From DASPTT01 sp035623275 (GTDB lineage: Bacteria > Actinomycetota > Acidimicrobiia > Acidimicrobiales > UBA8190), in NCBI GenBank assembly GCA_035623275.1, contig DASPTT010000058.1:1-57289 (forward strand): a stretch of DNA of 57,289 bases, read 5' to 3'. The notes below the pieces were generated by a model. The model was not told the DNA's origin. It did not search any database and saw only the letters and a list, made by a program, of their open reading frames with translations. This document shows, in pieces, positions 9,013 through 18,098 of this stretch (position 1 is its first letter; each line of letters begins with the position of its first letter). The translations under genes were made by a program, and so were the position numbers.

Positions 9013-9035
9013 CCGATACCGTCGTCCGCTCCGAT
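9001..9035 (+). repeat. 17-bp direct repeat of the tRNA-Gly 3' end
   Basis: CCGTCGTCCGCTCCGAT at 9001-9017, which includes the 3' end of tRNA-Gly, is repeated exactly at 9019-9035 after one base. This is either a slippage duplication or the scar of an integration event at the tRNA gene. No integrase is nearby. Confidence 0.7.
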
Positions 9036-9098
9036 CGGCCCCTGCCGTAGTCGGCCGCCCGCCTTGCCCGGGCGCCTGGGCTGGGCGAGGCTCGAGAC

Positions 9099-10871
9099 AT
9101 GAGCAGCGCCGCTCACCCCGATCGCTACAAGTGGGTCGCGCTGTCGAACACCACGCTCGGTGTCCTGATGGCCACGATCGACCTGTCGATCATGCTCATC
9201 GCCCTGCCCGACATCTTCCGCGGCATCGGCATCGACCCGCTGGCACCGGGCAACACCTTCTACCTGCTGTGGATGATCCTGGGCTTCATGGTCGTCACCA
9301 GCGTGCTGGTGGTGAGCCTCGGCCGCCTCGGGGACATGTACGGCCGGGTCCGCATCTACAACCTCGGGTTCGCCGTCTACACCTTCTTCTCCCTGTTGCT
9401 CACGATCACCTGGATGCACGGCACGGCCGCCGCCATCTGGCTCGTGGTGATGCGGATCTTCCAGGGTGTGGGCTCGGCCATGCTGATCGCCAACAGCGCG
9501 GCGATCATCACCGACGCCTTCCCCGAGACCCAACGGGGCATGGCCCTGGGCATCAACCAGGTGGCGGGCATCAGCGGCTCGTTCATCGGCCTGGTCCTGG
9601 GCGGGGTGCTGGCGCCCATCGAGTGGCGCCTCATCTTCCTCGTGTCGGTGCCCGTCGGGCTGGTGGGCACCGTGTGGGCGTACCGCAGCCTGCGGGAGGT
9701 CCCCCGGCACGTCACGGCGCGCATCGACTGGCCCGGGAACCTGCTCTTCGCCCTGGGGCTGGTGGGGATCATGGTCGGCATCACCTACGGCATCCAGCCC
9801 CACGGGACGTCGACCATGGGATGGTCGAGCCCGTTCGTGCTCGGGTGCCTGATCGGCGGGGTGGCGCTGCTGGCGGGGTTCGCCCTCGTCGAGCACCGCG
9901 CGCACGACCCGATGTTCCGTCTCCCGCTCTTCCGGATCCGGGCCTTCACCGCCGGCAGCCTGTCCACGTTCCTCGCCAGCGTGGGACGGGGCGGGCTCAT
10001 GTTCATGTTGATCATCTGGCTCCAGGGCATCTGGCTGCCCCGGCACGGCTACAGCTTCAGCCAGACGCCGCTGTGGGCCGGCATCGCCATGCTGCCGCTG
10101 ACCGCCGGGTTCCTCCTGGCGGGACCGATCTCGGGCTACCTCTCGGACCACTTCGGCTCGCGGCCCTTCGCGTCCGGGGGCATGGTGGTCGCGGCCGCGT
10201 CGTTCGTGCTCCTGGAGGCCTTGCCGGTGGACTTCCCCTATTGGGCCTTCGCGCTCATCCTGCTGCTCAACGGGCTGGCCATGGGGGCCTTCGCCGCGCC
10301 GAACCGGGCGGGGGTGATGAACAGCCTGCCGCCGGAGCACCGGGGGGCGGGATCGGGAATGAACGCGACCTTCCAGAATGCCGCCCAGGTGCTCTCGATC
10401 GGGATCTTCTTCACCCTCATGATCGTGGGGCTCTCGGCGACCTTGCCCTCCGCGCTCTACCACGGGCTGGTGAGCCACGGCGTGCCGCCCGCGGCGGCCG
10501 ACCGGGCCGCGCACCTCCCGCCGGTGTCGACCCTCTTCGCCGCCTTCCTCGGCTACAACCCCGTGGAGCACCTCGTCGGCCCCTCCGTGCTCGCCGGGCT
10601 GCCCCATCAGCAGGCGGTGATCCTGTCGGGCCGCGCCTTCTTCCCGTCGCTCATCTCCGCGCCGTTCGCCGACGGCTTGCACACGGCCTTCGACTTCGCC
10701 GTCGTCGCCTGCCTCCTGGCCGCGGCGATGTCCTGGCTGCGCGGCGGCAAGTACCACTACCACGAGGATGCCGGCGTGCAGGACGAGTCGGAGGCGGCCC
10801 AGGCCGATGCCCTGGCGCTGGCGGGCACGGCCCCGGTTCGTTCCGCCACGGACGGCCGTCGCGGGCCGTGA
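9099..10871 (+). CDS. MFS drug/solute exporter, DHA2-like (14 TM)
   Basis: 590 residues of mostly hydrophobic sequence. It matches the 14-helix DHA2 (EmrB/QacA) branch of the major facilitator superfamily, which exports toxic compounds using the proton gradient. The motif A-like loop 'GRLGDMYGRVR' lies between helices 2 and 3, and the antiporter motif-like 'GVGSAMLIANSAAIITD' lies in helix 5. The longer loop near residue 470 and the C-terminal tail are family-typical. The ATG follows GGGCGAGG. Its stop overlaps the GTG of the next gene. The substrate cannot be read from the sequence. Confidence 0.9.
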   Translation: MSSAAHPDRYKWVALSNTTLGVLMATIDLSIMLIALPDIFRGIGIDPLAPGNTFYLLWMILGFMVVTSVLVVSLGRLGDMYGRVRIYNLGFAVYTFFSLLLTITWMHGTAAAIWLVVMRIFQGVGSAMLIANSAAIITDAFPETQRGMALGINQVAGISGSFIGLVLGGVLAPIEWRLIFLVSVPVGLVGTVWAYRSLREVPRHVTARIDWPGNLLFALGLVGIMVGITYGIQPHGTSTMGWSSPFVLGCLIGGVALLAGFALVEHRAHDPMFRLPLFRIRAFTAGSLSTFLASVGRGGLMFMLIIWLQGIWLPRHGYSFSQTPLWAGIAMLPLTAGFLLAGPISGYLSDHFGSRPFASGGMVVAAASFVLLEALPVDFPYWAFALILLLNGLAMGAFAAPNRAGVMNSLPPEHRGAGSGMNATFQNAAQVLSIGIFFTLMIVGLSATLPSALYHGLVSHGVPPAAADRAAHLPPVSTLFAAFLGYNPVEHLVGPSVLAGLPHQQAVILSGRAFFPSLISAPFADGLHTAFDFAVVACLLAAAMSWLRGGKYHYHEDAGVQDESEAAQADALALAGTAPVRSATDGRRGP

Positions 10872-11614
10872 GCCACGCGGCCGTGGCCACCGTCTCGCCC
10901 GGCGCCTACTGGACGTTCGTGGCGCTGGCGGCCGGCGGCTGCGTGTGGCTGTGCCTGGCAGCCCGGCGACGGTCGCACCGCTGGCAGCTCCGTGTGGCCC
11001 GGTCGATCGGTGTGGTGCTGTTGGCCGACGCCGTCGTCTACAGCATCGGCCTGGCCGTGGCCGGGACGTGGTCCTTCTCCTCGTCGTTGCCCCTGGCCCT
11101 GTGCAATGCGGCCGTGCTGGTGGCGGCGGCCGCGTGCTGGTGGCAGGTGCCGATCCTGGTCGAGCTGACCTACTTCCTCGGGCTGGCGGGCACGCTCCAG
11201 GCCATCGTCACGCCCGACCTCTCCGTCGGCTTCCCGCACCTGATGTTCTTCGAGTACCTGGTGGGCCACGTGGGGATCGTCGCCGCCGCCCTGTTCCTGG
11301 TGGTGGGCATGCGGATCGAGCCGCGGCGCTGGGCCGTGGTGAGGGTCTTCGTCATCACCGCGTGCTACACCGCGTTCGTAGGGCTCGTCGACGGGACCAC
11401 GGGGGCGAACTACATGTTCCTGCGCCAGCCGCCGAGCGAGTGGACGCTGCTGCGCCTGCTGGGCCCCTGGCCCTGGTACACGGTGAGCGCGGCCGGCGTG
11501 GCCGTCGTCCTGCTCCTGGCGCTCAACGCGCCTTTCTGGTGGCGACGCCGACACGCGGCGGCGTCCGTGCCCACCGGCTCATTGCGGCAGGACGACCTGG
11601 CCGACCCCCGGTGA
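10868..11614 (+). CDS. YwaF-like integral membrane protein (TIGR02206 type)
   Basis: 248 residues from a GTG that overlaps the stop of the MFS gene by 4 bp, so the two are co-translated. The protein is almost entirely membrane-embedded, with about six to seven helices. Conserved polar positions occur in 'LPLALCNAA' and 'FPHLMFFEYLVGHVGIV', and near the C-terminus in 'DGTTGANYMFLRQPP'. These are hallmarks of the YwaF/TIGR02206 family, whose function is not known. Its 3' end overlaps the opposite-strand DUF2079 gene by 36 bp. Confidence 0.8.
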   Translation: MSHAAVATVSPGAYWTFVALAAGGCVWLCLAARRRSHRWQLRVARSIGVVLLADAVVYSIGLAVAGTWSFSSSLPLALCNAAVLVAAAACWWQVPILVELTYFLGLAGTLQAIVTPDLSVGFPHLMFFEYLVGHVGIVAAALFLVVGMRIEPRRWAVVRVFVITACYTAFVGLVDGTTGANYMFLRQPPSEWTLLRLLGPWPWYTVSAAGVAVVLLLALNAPFWWRRRHAAASVPTGSLRQDDLADPR

Positions 11615-13156
11615 GGGGTGCCAGACGTACCCCCACGCGTCAGGACCGCTGACGATCGGCGTGGCGTGGAGGCCCTCGGCCACGAATTGCCGCATGTCGG
11701 CGATCTCCTGCAATGGCAGCGGCTGCGTGCCCGCCGTCGGCGCGAAGACGAACACGACCGTGCTCGCGTGCACGGGGAACCGTGAGCCGAGCGGCGAGAT
11801 CACGTAGGCATAGCGGCGACCGGCGAATCGGCCGACCACGCCGAAGGTGGAGATGACCTCGGCGTCGGGGGGTGTGGCCTTGCGGATCTGGGCGATCTGG
11901 GCCGCGGTGGGGGCGTCGACGTGGAACGGCACGATGAACCCCTGCGACACCTCGTCGAGGGCGAAGGCGACGGCACCCAGGACGGCGACGACGAGGGCGG
12001 CGGCGACGATGCCGGCGCGCACGCGGCGCCAGCTGAGCACGATGACGGCGTTGAGGGCCGTGGCGGCCACGCCGAAGAGGTAGATGGGGATGTCCTGGAA
12101 CCCCGGATCGATGAACGCGGGATTCGCATTGAGGCCGTTGGCGGCAAGCACGGCCAGGAGGGGGCCGAACAGCCACGGGTTGAAGAGTCCGACGAACCCG
12201 GTGGGCGTGAGGTCGTCGAGGATCTGGGGGCGGTAGCTCCGCAGCATGTGGACGGGACGGCCCGGATGGGTGATGGCCCCTTTGGCGATGGCCAGGACGC
12301 CGCCGATCCCGCTCGAGACCTGGTGACCGGCGAGGTAGGCGTACCCGGAGATGGGCGATCCCTTGTTGGCGCCGAGGAGCGCGAGCAAGGCCACCCAGGC
12401 CACGCCGACGACGGCGATGGCGATGCCGTCACGCCGGCAGCGCTTGGTGGTCAGCGCGAACGCGACGCCCAGCGCGGCGACATAGGTGGCACCCACGTCG
12501 CCGGTGAGGAGGCAGAGCACCGCCAGGACCCAGGCCGTGCGCCGTCGGCCGGACCACAGCGCGAACCCCGCGCCGAGGGTGAGGCACGCAGCCAGCGTCT
12601 CGAAGTGGAAGTCCTGGACCACCACCCGGTACGACCAGGGGTCCACCAGGAACAGGATCAAGCCGGCGCCCGCGCACACGGCGGCCAGGGCCCGGCGGAC
12701 CCCACGGATCCTGGCCAACGACACCACCCAGACCACGGCCACGGCCTCTGCTGCGACCAGGGCCGTGCACTGGACGAGAAGAAGGGTGAAGCCGTCGTTG
12801 GGGAACACCCAGTAGAGCAGTGCCAGGGGCCACATGACGAACTCGCCGTGGTCCTGCCAGAAGGCGATCCCCTGGGTGGTGGTCTGCGGGTCGAGGTTCC
12901 CGTGGGCGATCTCGAACCACGCCTGGTGGAACACGCCGAAGTCCAGCGACACGTTGAAGCGGTTGTACTCGTGGGCCACCAGGACGACCAGGACCGCGAG
13001 ATGGGCGAGCAGCACCGCGCTGCCTGCCACGACCCACCACCGGGGGACCGCCCAGCGCTCCTCGGCCGGGACCGCACGGTGGTGGCCCATCGTCCCCGCG
13101 GACGTGTGCTCCCTCGGCGCGGCGGCGTCGGTCTGGGTCAGGTCCACCGAGGCCAT
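11579..13156 (-). CDS. DUF2079 polytopic membrane protein
   Basis: 525 residues with about ten predicted membrane helices. Conserved DUF2079 features are visible: 'FNVSLDFGVFHQ' near residue 70, 'HGEFVMWPLALLYW' and 'VQDFHFETLA'. The family is related to GT-C type membrane glycosyltransferases but its function is unproven. The soluble C-terminal part (about 420-525) probably faces the outside. A TACCCT element nine bases before the ATG suggests a very short leader. The gene overlaps the end of the YwaF-like gene by 36 bp. Confidence 0.82.
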   Translation of the reverse strand: MASVDLTQTDAAAPREHTSAGTMGHHRAVPAEERWAVPRWWVVAGSAVLLAHLAVLVVLVAHEYNRFNVSLDFGVFHQAWFEIAHGNLDPQTTTQGIAFWQDHGEFVMWPLALLYWVFPNDGFTLLLVQCTALVAAEAVAVVWVVSLARIRGVRRALAAVCAGAGLILFLVDPWSYRVVVQDFHFETLAACLTLGAGFALWSGRRRTAWVLAVLCLLTGDVGATYVAALGVAFALTTKRCRRDGIAIAVVGVAWVALLALLGANKGSPISGYAYLAGHQVSSGIGGVLAIAKGAITHPGRPVHMLRSYRPQILDDLTPTGFVGLFNPWLFGPLLAVLAANGLNANPAFIDPGFQDIPIYLFGVAATALNAVIVLSWRRVRAGIVAAALVVAVLGAVAFALDEVSQGFIVPFHVDAPTAAQIAQIRKATPPDAEVISTFGVVGRFAGRRYAYVISPLGSRFPVHASTVVFVFAPTAGTQPLPLQEIADMRQFVAEGLHATPIVSGPDAWGYVWHPSPGVGQVVLPQ

Positions 13157-13245
13157 GGTCCCTCGAGGGTATCGGCCCGGGGCGGCCGCCGTGTGACCGG
13201 CGACACCTCGGCGTCTGCCTCCAGGCGCAGGTGGAGCCGCATTCG

Positions 13246-13274
13246 TTTACCGGGCCGGCCCGTTGTGTCAGGGT
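13246..13274 (+). promoter_or_regulatory. Candidate hydrogenase operon promoter with palindromic spacer
   Basis: TTTACC (13246-13251) and CAGGGT (13269-13274) are separated by 17 bases. The spacer begins with the perfect 12-bp palindrome CGGGCCGGCCCG (13251-13262), which could be an operator. The leader to the GTG at 13352 would be about 70 bases. The assignment is by eye. Confidence 0.35.
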
Positions 13275-13351
13275 TAGCCGGGGTCCCTCCGTGCGGGCGC
13301 CGCGGCGCGGGCGACGGAGCACCCGGTTGGGCCGACGCGAGGAGGGGGGCA

Positions 13352-14410
<1,059 letters not shown>

Positions 14411-14422
14411 AGGAGGGTGGAC

Positions 14423-16210
14423 ATGGCGACAGCCCAGAAGGCGGAAGCCGGGCCCGACGGCCTCGTCGAGATGGCGTGGGACCCGATCACCAGGATCGTC
14501 GGGAGCCTCGGGATCTACACGAAGATCGACTTCTCGCAGAAGAAGGTGGTCGAGTGCCACTCGACGTCATCGATCTTCCGCGGCTACAGCATCTTCATGA
14601 AGGGCAAGGACCCGCGCGACGCCCACTTCATAACCAGCCGCATCTGCGGCATCTGTGGCGACAACCACGCCACCTGCTCCTGCTACGCGCAGAACATGGC
14701 CTACGGCGTCAAGCCGCCGCACCTCGGCGAGTGGATCGTCAACCTCGGCGAGGCCGCGGAGTACATGTTCGACCACAACATCTTCCAGGAGAACCTGGTC
14801 GGTGTGGACTTCTGCGAGAAGATGGTCAAGGAGACCAACCCCGGCGTCCTCGAGCAGGCCGAGCGGACCGAGGCGCCCAACGCGGGAGCGCACGGGTTCC
14901 GGACGATCGCGGACATCATGCGGTCCCTCAACCCCTTCTCGGGTGAGTTCTACCGCGAGGCGCTCCAGGTGAGCCGCTACACCCGGGAGATGTTCTGCCT
15001 GATGGAGGGCCGCCACGTCCACCCGTCGACGCTGTACCCGGGCGGCGTGGGCACCACGGCGACCATCCAGCTCTTCACCGACTACCTGACCCGGCTCATG
15101 CGGTACATCGAGTTCATGAAGAAGGTCGTGCCCATGCACGACGACCTGTTCGACTTCTTCTACGCGGCACTGCCCGGCTACGAGAAGGTCGGCCTGCGGC
15201 GAACCCTGCTGGCGTGCTGGGGGGGCTTCCAGGACCCCGAGGTGTGCAACTTCGAGTACAGGGACATGTCCGAGTGGGGACGGGCGATGTTCGTGACCCC
15301 GGGCGTGGTCGTCGACGGCACGCTCGTGACCAACGACCTGGTGGACATCAACCTGGGGATCCGCATCCTCCTCGGGCACTCCTTCTACCGGGACTGGGAC
15401 GACCAGGAGATGTTCGTGACCCGCGACCCCCTCGGCAACCCGGTCGACCGCCGCCATCCCTGGAACCAGCACACCGTCCCCATGCCCCAGAAGCGCGATT
15501 TCGACGGCAATTACAGCTGGGTCATGGCGCCGCGGTGGTTCGACGGGTCCGACCACCTCGCTCTCGACACGGGTGGCGGGCCGCTCGCCCGCCTGTGGTC
15601 GACCGCGCTGTCGGGGCTGGTGGACAACGGCTACGTCAAGGCCACCGGGACGAGCGTCGTGATCAACCTGCCCAAGACGGCGCTCAGGCCCGAAGTGACC
15701 TTCGAGTGGAAGGTCCCGCGGTGGTCCAACACGATCGAGCGGGACCGGGCCAGGACCTACTTCCAGGCGTACGCCGCCGCCATGGGGCTCTTCTTCGTGG
15801 AGAAGGCGCTGGCCGAGGTCCGTGCGGGACGCACGAAGACGTGGGAGAGCTTCGAGGTCCCCGACGAGGCAATCGGCTGTGGCTTCACCGAGGCGGTGCG
15901 GGGCGTCCTCTCGCACCACCTGGTGATCCGGGACGGCAAGATCGCCAACTACCACCCGTACCCGCCCACGCCCTGGAACGCCAACCCCCGCGACGCCTAC
16001 GGGACCCCCGGGCCCTACGAGGACGCCGTCATCGGCACGGAGATCTTCGAGGAGAACTCGCTCGACGACTTCAAGGGGATAGACATCATGCGCACCGTGC
16101 GCAGCTTCGACCCCTGCCTGCCCTGCGGCGTCCACATGTACATGGGCAAGGGCAAGGTGCTAAAGAAGTTGCACTCGCCGACCATGGCTCGCGTCCTCGA
16201 CGAGGAGTGA
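14423..16210 (+). CDS. hhyL: [NiFe] hydrogenase large subunit, group 1h
   Basis: 595 residues. It holds the NiFe(CN)2CO centre that oxidises H2. The L1 motif is 'RICGICGDNH' (C75, C78) and the L2 motif is 'DPCLPCGVH' (C565, C568, H571). A 24-residue tail follows H571 and should be cut off by the maturation protease encoded at 19519. The ATG at 14423 sits six bases after AGGAGGG; an in-frame GTG at 14417 overlaps that site and is less likely. In actinobacteria such enzymes scavenge atmospheric H2 during starvation. Confidence 0.96.
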   Translation: MATAQKAEAGPDGLVEMAWDPITRIVGSLGIYTKIDFSQKKVVECHSTSSIFRGYSIFMKGKDPRDAHFITSRICGICGDNHATCSCYAQNMAYGVKPPHLGEWIVNLGEAAEYMFDHNIFQENLVGVDFCEKMVKETNPGVLEQAERTEAPNAGAHGFRTIADIMRSLNPFSGEFYREALQVSRYTREMFCLMEGRHVHPSTLYPGGVGTTATIQLFTDYLTRLMRYIEFMKKVVPMHDDLFDFFYAALPGYEKVGLRRTLLACWGGFQDPEVCNFEYRDMSEWGRAMFVTPGVVVDGTLVTNDLVDINLGIRILLGHSFYRDWDDQEMFVTRDPLGNPVDRRHPWNQHTVPMPQKRDFDGNYSWVMAPRWFDGSDHLALDTGGGPLARLWSTALSGLVDNGYVKATGTSVVINLPKTALRPEVTFEWKVPRWSNTIERDRARTYFQAYAAAMGLFFVEKALAEVRAGRTKTWESFEVPDEAIGCGFTEAVRGVLSHHLVIRDGKIANYHPYPPTPWNANPRDAYGTPGPYEDAVIGTEIFEENSLDDFKGIDIMRTVRSFDPCLPCGVHMYMGKGKVLKKLHSPTMARVLDEE

Positions 16211-16238
16211 TCTTCGGCGCCGACCCAGGGGGGATGTC

Positions 16239-16760
16239 GTGACCGGTCAAGGAGATCTCAGCGACGTCGGCCGGCGCATCGAGGAGCTCCTGGACCTGCT
16301 CGGGTCGATGCCCGATCGCCGGGCGCGCCAGTGTGCGGAGGAGCTGCTGCGGCTGGTGCTCGACCTCTACGGGGCGGGGCTCGAGCGCGTGCTCGAGCTC
16401 GGCTGCGCCGAGGGGGCACCGGGCGGTCCTGCCCTCCTCGAGCGGCTGCTCGACGACGAGCTGGTCTCCAGCCTGCTCCTGGTCAGCGACCTGCACCCCC
16501 TCGGGCTGCGCGCCCGGGTCGAGCGCGTCCTCGCCGGCGTCAGCGCCGCGATCCCCGACGGCGACGCCCGGCTCCTCGAGCTCGACGAGGAGCACCACAT
16601 GGTCAGGGTGCGCCTGCTCGCGCCCGACGGGACCGTCCCCGAGGCCATGGCCGCGCGCCTGCGCAAGCTCGTGGAGCAGGCGGCCCCCGAGATCGTGGCC
16701 GTGGAGATCGACCGGCCCGGCACGCCCGTGCGCCTGCGTCGCAAGGAGGCGGTGCCGTGA
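16239..16760 (+). CDS. NifU-like protein of the hydrogenase operon, cysteines lost
   Basis: 173 residues. The C-terminal half, from about residue 108, has the secondary-structure pattern of a NifU C-terminal (Nfu) domain: a strand with 'HHMVRVRLL', a loop, then helix 'PEAMAARLRKLVEQAAPEI' and strand 'VAVEID'. In NfuA-type proteins the loop is GxCxxCP and binds an iron-sulfur cluster. Here it reads 'APDGTVPEA' with no cysteine. The only cysteines are in the N-terminal helical part. NifU-like proteins accompany hhySL in many actinobacteria. This copy may be a structural chaperone rather than a cluster carrier. Starts at GTG after GGGGGG. Confidence 0.65.
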   Translation: MTGQGDLSDVGRRIEELLDLLGSMPDRRARQCAEELLRLVLDLYGAGLERVLELGCAEGAPGGPALLERLLDDELVSSLLLVSDLHPLGLRARVERVLAGVSAAIPDGDARLLELDEEHHMVRVRLLAPDGTVPEAMAARLRKLVEQAAPEIVAVEIDRPGTPVRLRRKEAVP

Positions 16761-17467
16761 CGCCGCCGGAGGGGGATCCCGGCGTGACGACGCCGCCGAC
16801 CGCGGCCGGCGACGAGGGTCCCTTGGCCGTCCTCCGACGCATCCGCCGGCCGCCGGTCCGGCCCCGCCCGGGCGAGCGCTGCGACCTGTGCGACGAGGTG
16901 GTGCCCGACGACCACTCGCACCTGGTGGACCTCCAGAGCCGGCGCCTCCTGTGCGTGTGCGGGCCGTGCGCGCTCTTGTTCGCGGGCGAGGGAGCGGGTG
17001 GCAGGCGCTTGCGGGCCGTGCCCGACCGCTATGTCGAGCTGGGGGCCGAGGGCCTCAGCCCCGCCGAGTGGGACGGCCTCGAGATCCCGGTGTCGATCGC
17101 CTTCCTCTTCGTGAACTCCACCCTCGGGCGGACCATCGCCTGCTACCCGGGTCCGGCTGGTGCCACCGAGAGCATGCTGCCGTTGGGGACGTGGGAGGAC
17201 ATCGTCGCCGCGCACGGTGCGCTCGACGCGCTCGAGCCGGACGTCGAGGCGCTCCTCGTGCACATGGACCGGGCCTGCCAGGAGTCCTTCGTGGTCCCCA
17301 TCGACGTCTGCTACGAGCTGGTGGGTCACCTGCGCACGCTGTGGCACGGCTTCGACGGGGGCGAGCCGGCACGCCGGCACCTCGACGGGTTCTTCGACGT
17401 CCTGCGGGCGCGTGCCACGGTGCGTCCCGTCGCCGGGGAGGGGGCGAGGCGGGTGGGGAATGGCTGA
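16757..17467 (+). CDS. DUF5947 family hydrogenase-associated protein
   Basis: 236 residues from a GTG overlapping the preceding stop by 4 bp. It has the pattern I recall for DUF5947: two cysteine pairs near the N-terminus ('RCDLCDEVV' and 'LLCVCGPCALLF', a likely metal or cluster site), then 'IPVSIAFLFVNSTLGRTIAC', 'YPGPAGATESMLPL' and 'DVCYELVGHLRTLWHGFDGG'. Proteins of this family sit between hhySL and the maturation genes in actinobacteria. No biochemical role is established; assembly of the small-subunit clusters or electron relay are possibilities. The gene overlaps the next start by 8 bp. Confidence 0.75.
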   Translation: MTPPEGDPGVTTPPTAAGDEGPLAVLRRIRRPPVRPRPGERCDLCDEVVPDDHSHLVDLQSRRLLCVCGPCALLFAGEGAGGRRLRAVPDRYVELGAEGLSPAEWDGLEIPVSIAFLFVNSTLGRTIACYPGPAGATESMLPLGTWEDIVAAHGALDALEPDVEALLVHMDRACQESFVVPIDVCYELVGHLRTLWHGFDGGEPARRHLDGFFDVLRARATVRPVAGEGARRVGNG

Positions 17468-18098
17468 GGTGACCTTCGAGGTCCTCGGGGCGGAGGTCGA
17501 GCGCTTCGCCTTCACGCCCACCATCGCCCTGCACCTGCGGGTGACCGAGGCCACGGGCTCGCCGGTGGGAGCGATCGCGCTCCGGACCCAGGTCCGGGTG
17601 GAGCCGCAGCGGCGCGCCTACGACGGCGGCGACGAGGAACGCCTGCTCGAGCCGTTCGGCCCCAAGGGCCAATGGGCCGAGTCGTTGCGGCCGTTCCTGT
17701 GGGCCCAGCTGTCCACCAGCATCGGCTGTTTCCAGGGGTCCACGGAGTTCGACCTGCCCGTCGCCTGCACCTACGACACCGAGGTGGCGGCCACCTCCTA
17801 CCTCGCCGCGCTGCGACAGGGCGACATCCCGCTGGTGCTGCTCTTCAGCGGGACCGTCTTCTCCTGCGGGCCGCGCGGGCTCGTGGCCGAGCCCGTCCCC
17901 TGGCACCTCGAGGCTCGCTACGGGCTGCCCGTGTCGTGCTGGCGGGGGGCGATGGACCGCTTCTTCCCCGACAGCCGCTGGCTGCGGCTCTCCACCGAGG
18001 CGGCCGACGCGCTCGGCGCCTTCAAGGCGCGCGAAGCCCTGCCCACCTGGGACCAGGCCGTGGCGCTGCTCCTCGAGCGGGCGGGGGAGCTGCCGTGA
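17460..18098 (+). CDS. DUF6084 family hydrogenase-associated protein
   Basis: 212 residues. It begins inside the end of the DUF5947 gene, and its own stop overlaps the next GTG, so translation is coupled. The sequence ('FEVLGAEVERFAFTPTIALH', 'ALRTQVRVEPQRRAY', 'CTYDTEVAATSYLAAL', and a C-terminal 'YGLPVSCWRGAMDRFFP') matches the pattern I know as DUF6084, found only in group 1h hydrogenase operons. It appears soluble and beta-rich, with no signal peptide or membrane segment. The function is unknown. Confidence 0.75.
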   Translation: MAEVTFEVLGAEVERFAFTPTIALHLRVTEATGSPVGAIALRTQVRVEPQRRAYDGGDEERLLEPFGPKGQWAESLRPFLWAQLSTSIGCFQGSTEFDLPVACTYDTEVAATSYLAALRQGDIPLVLLFSGTVFSCGPRGLVAEPVPWHLEARYGLPVSCWRGAMDRFFPDSRWLRLSTEAADALGAFKAREALPTWDQAVALLLERAGELP

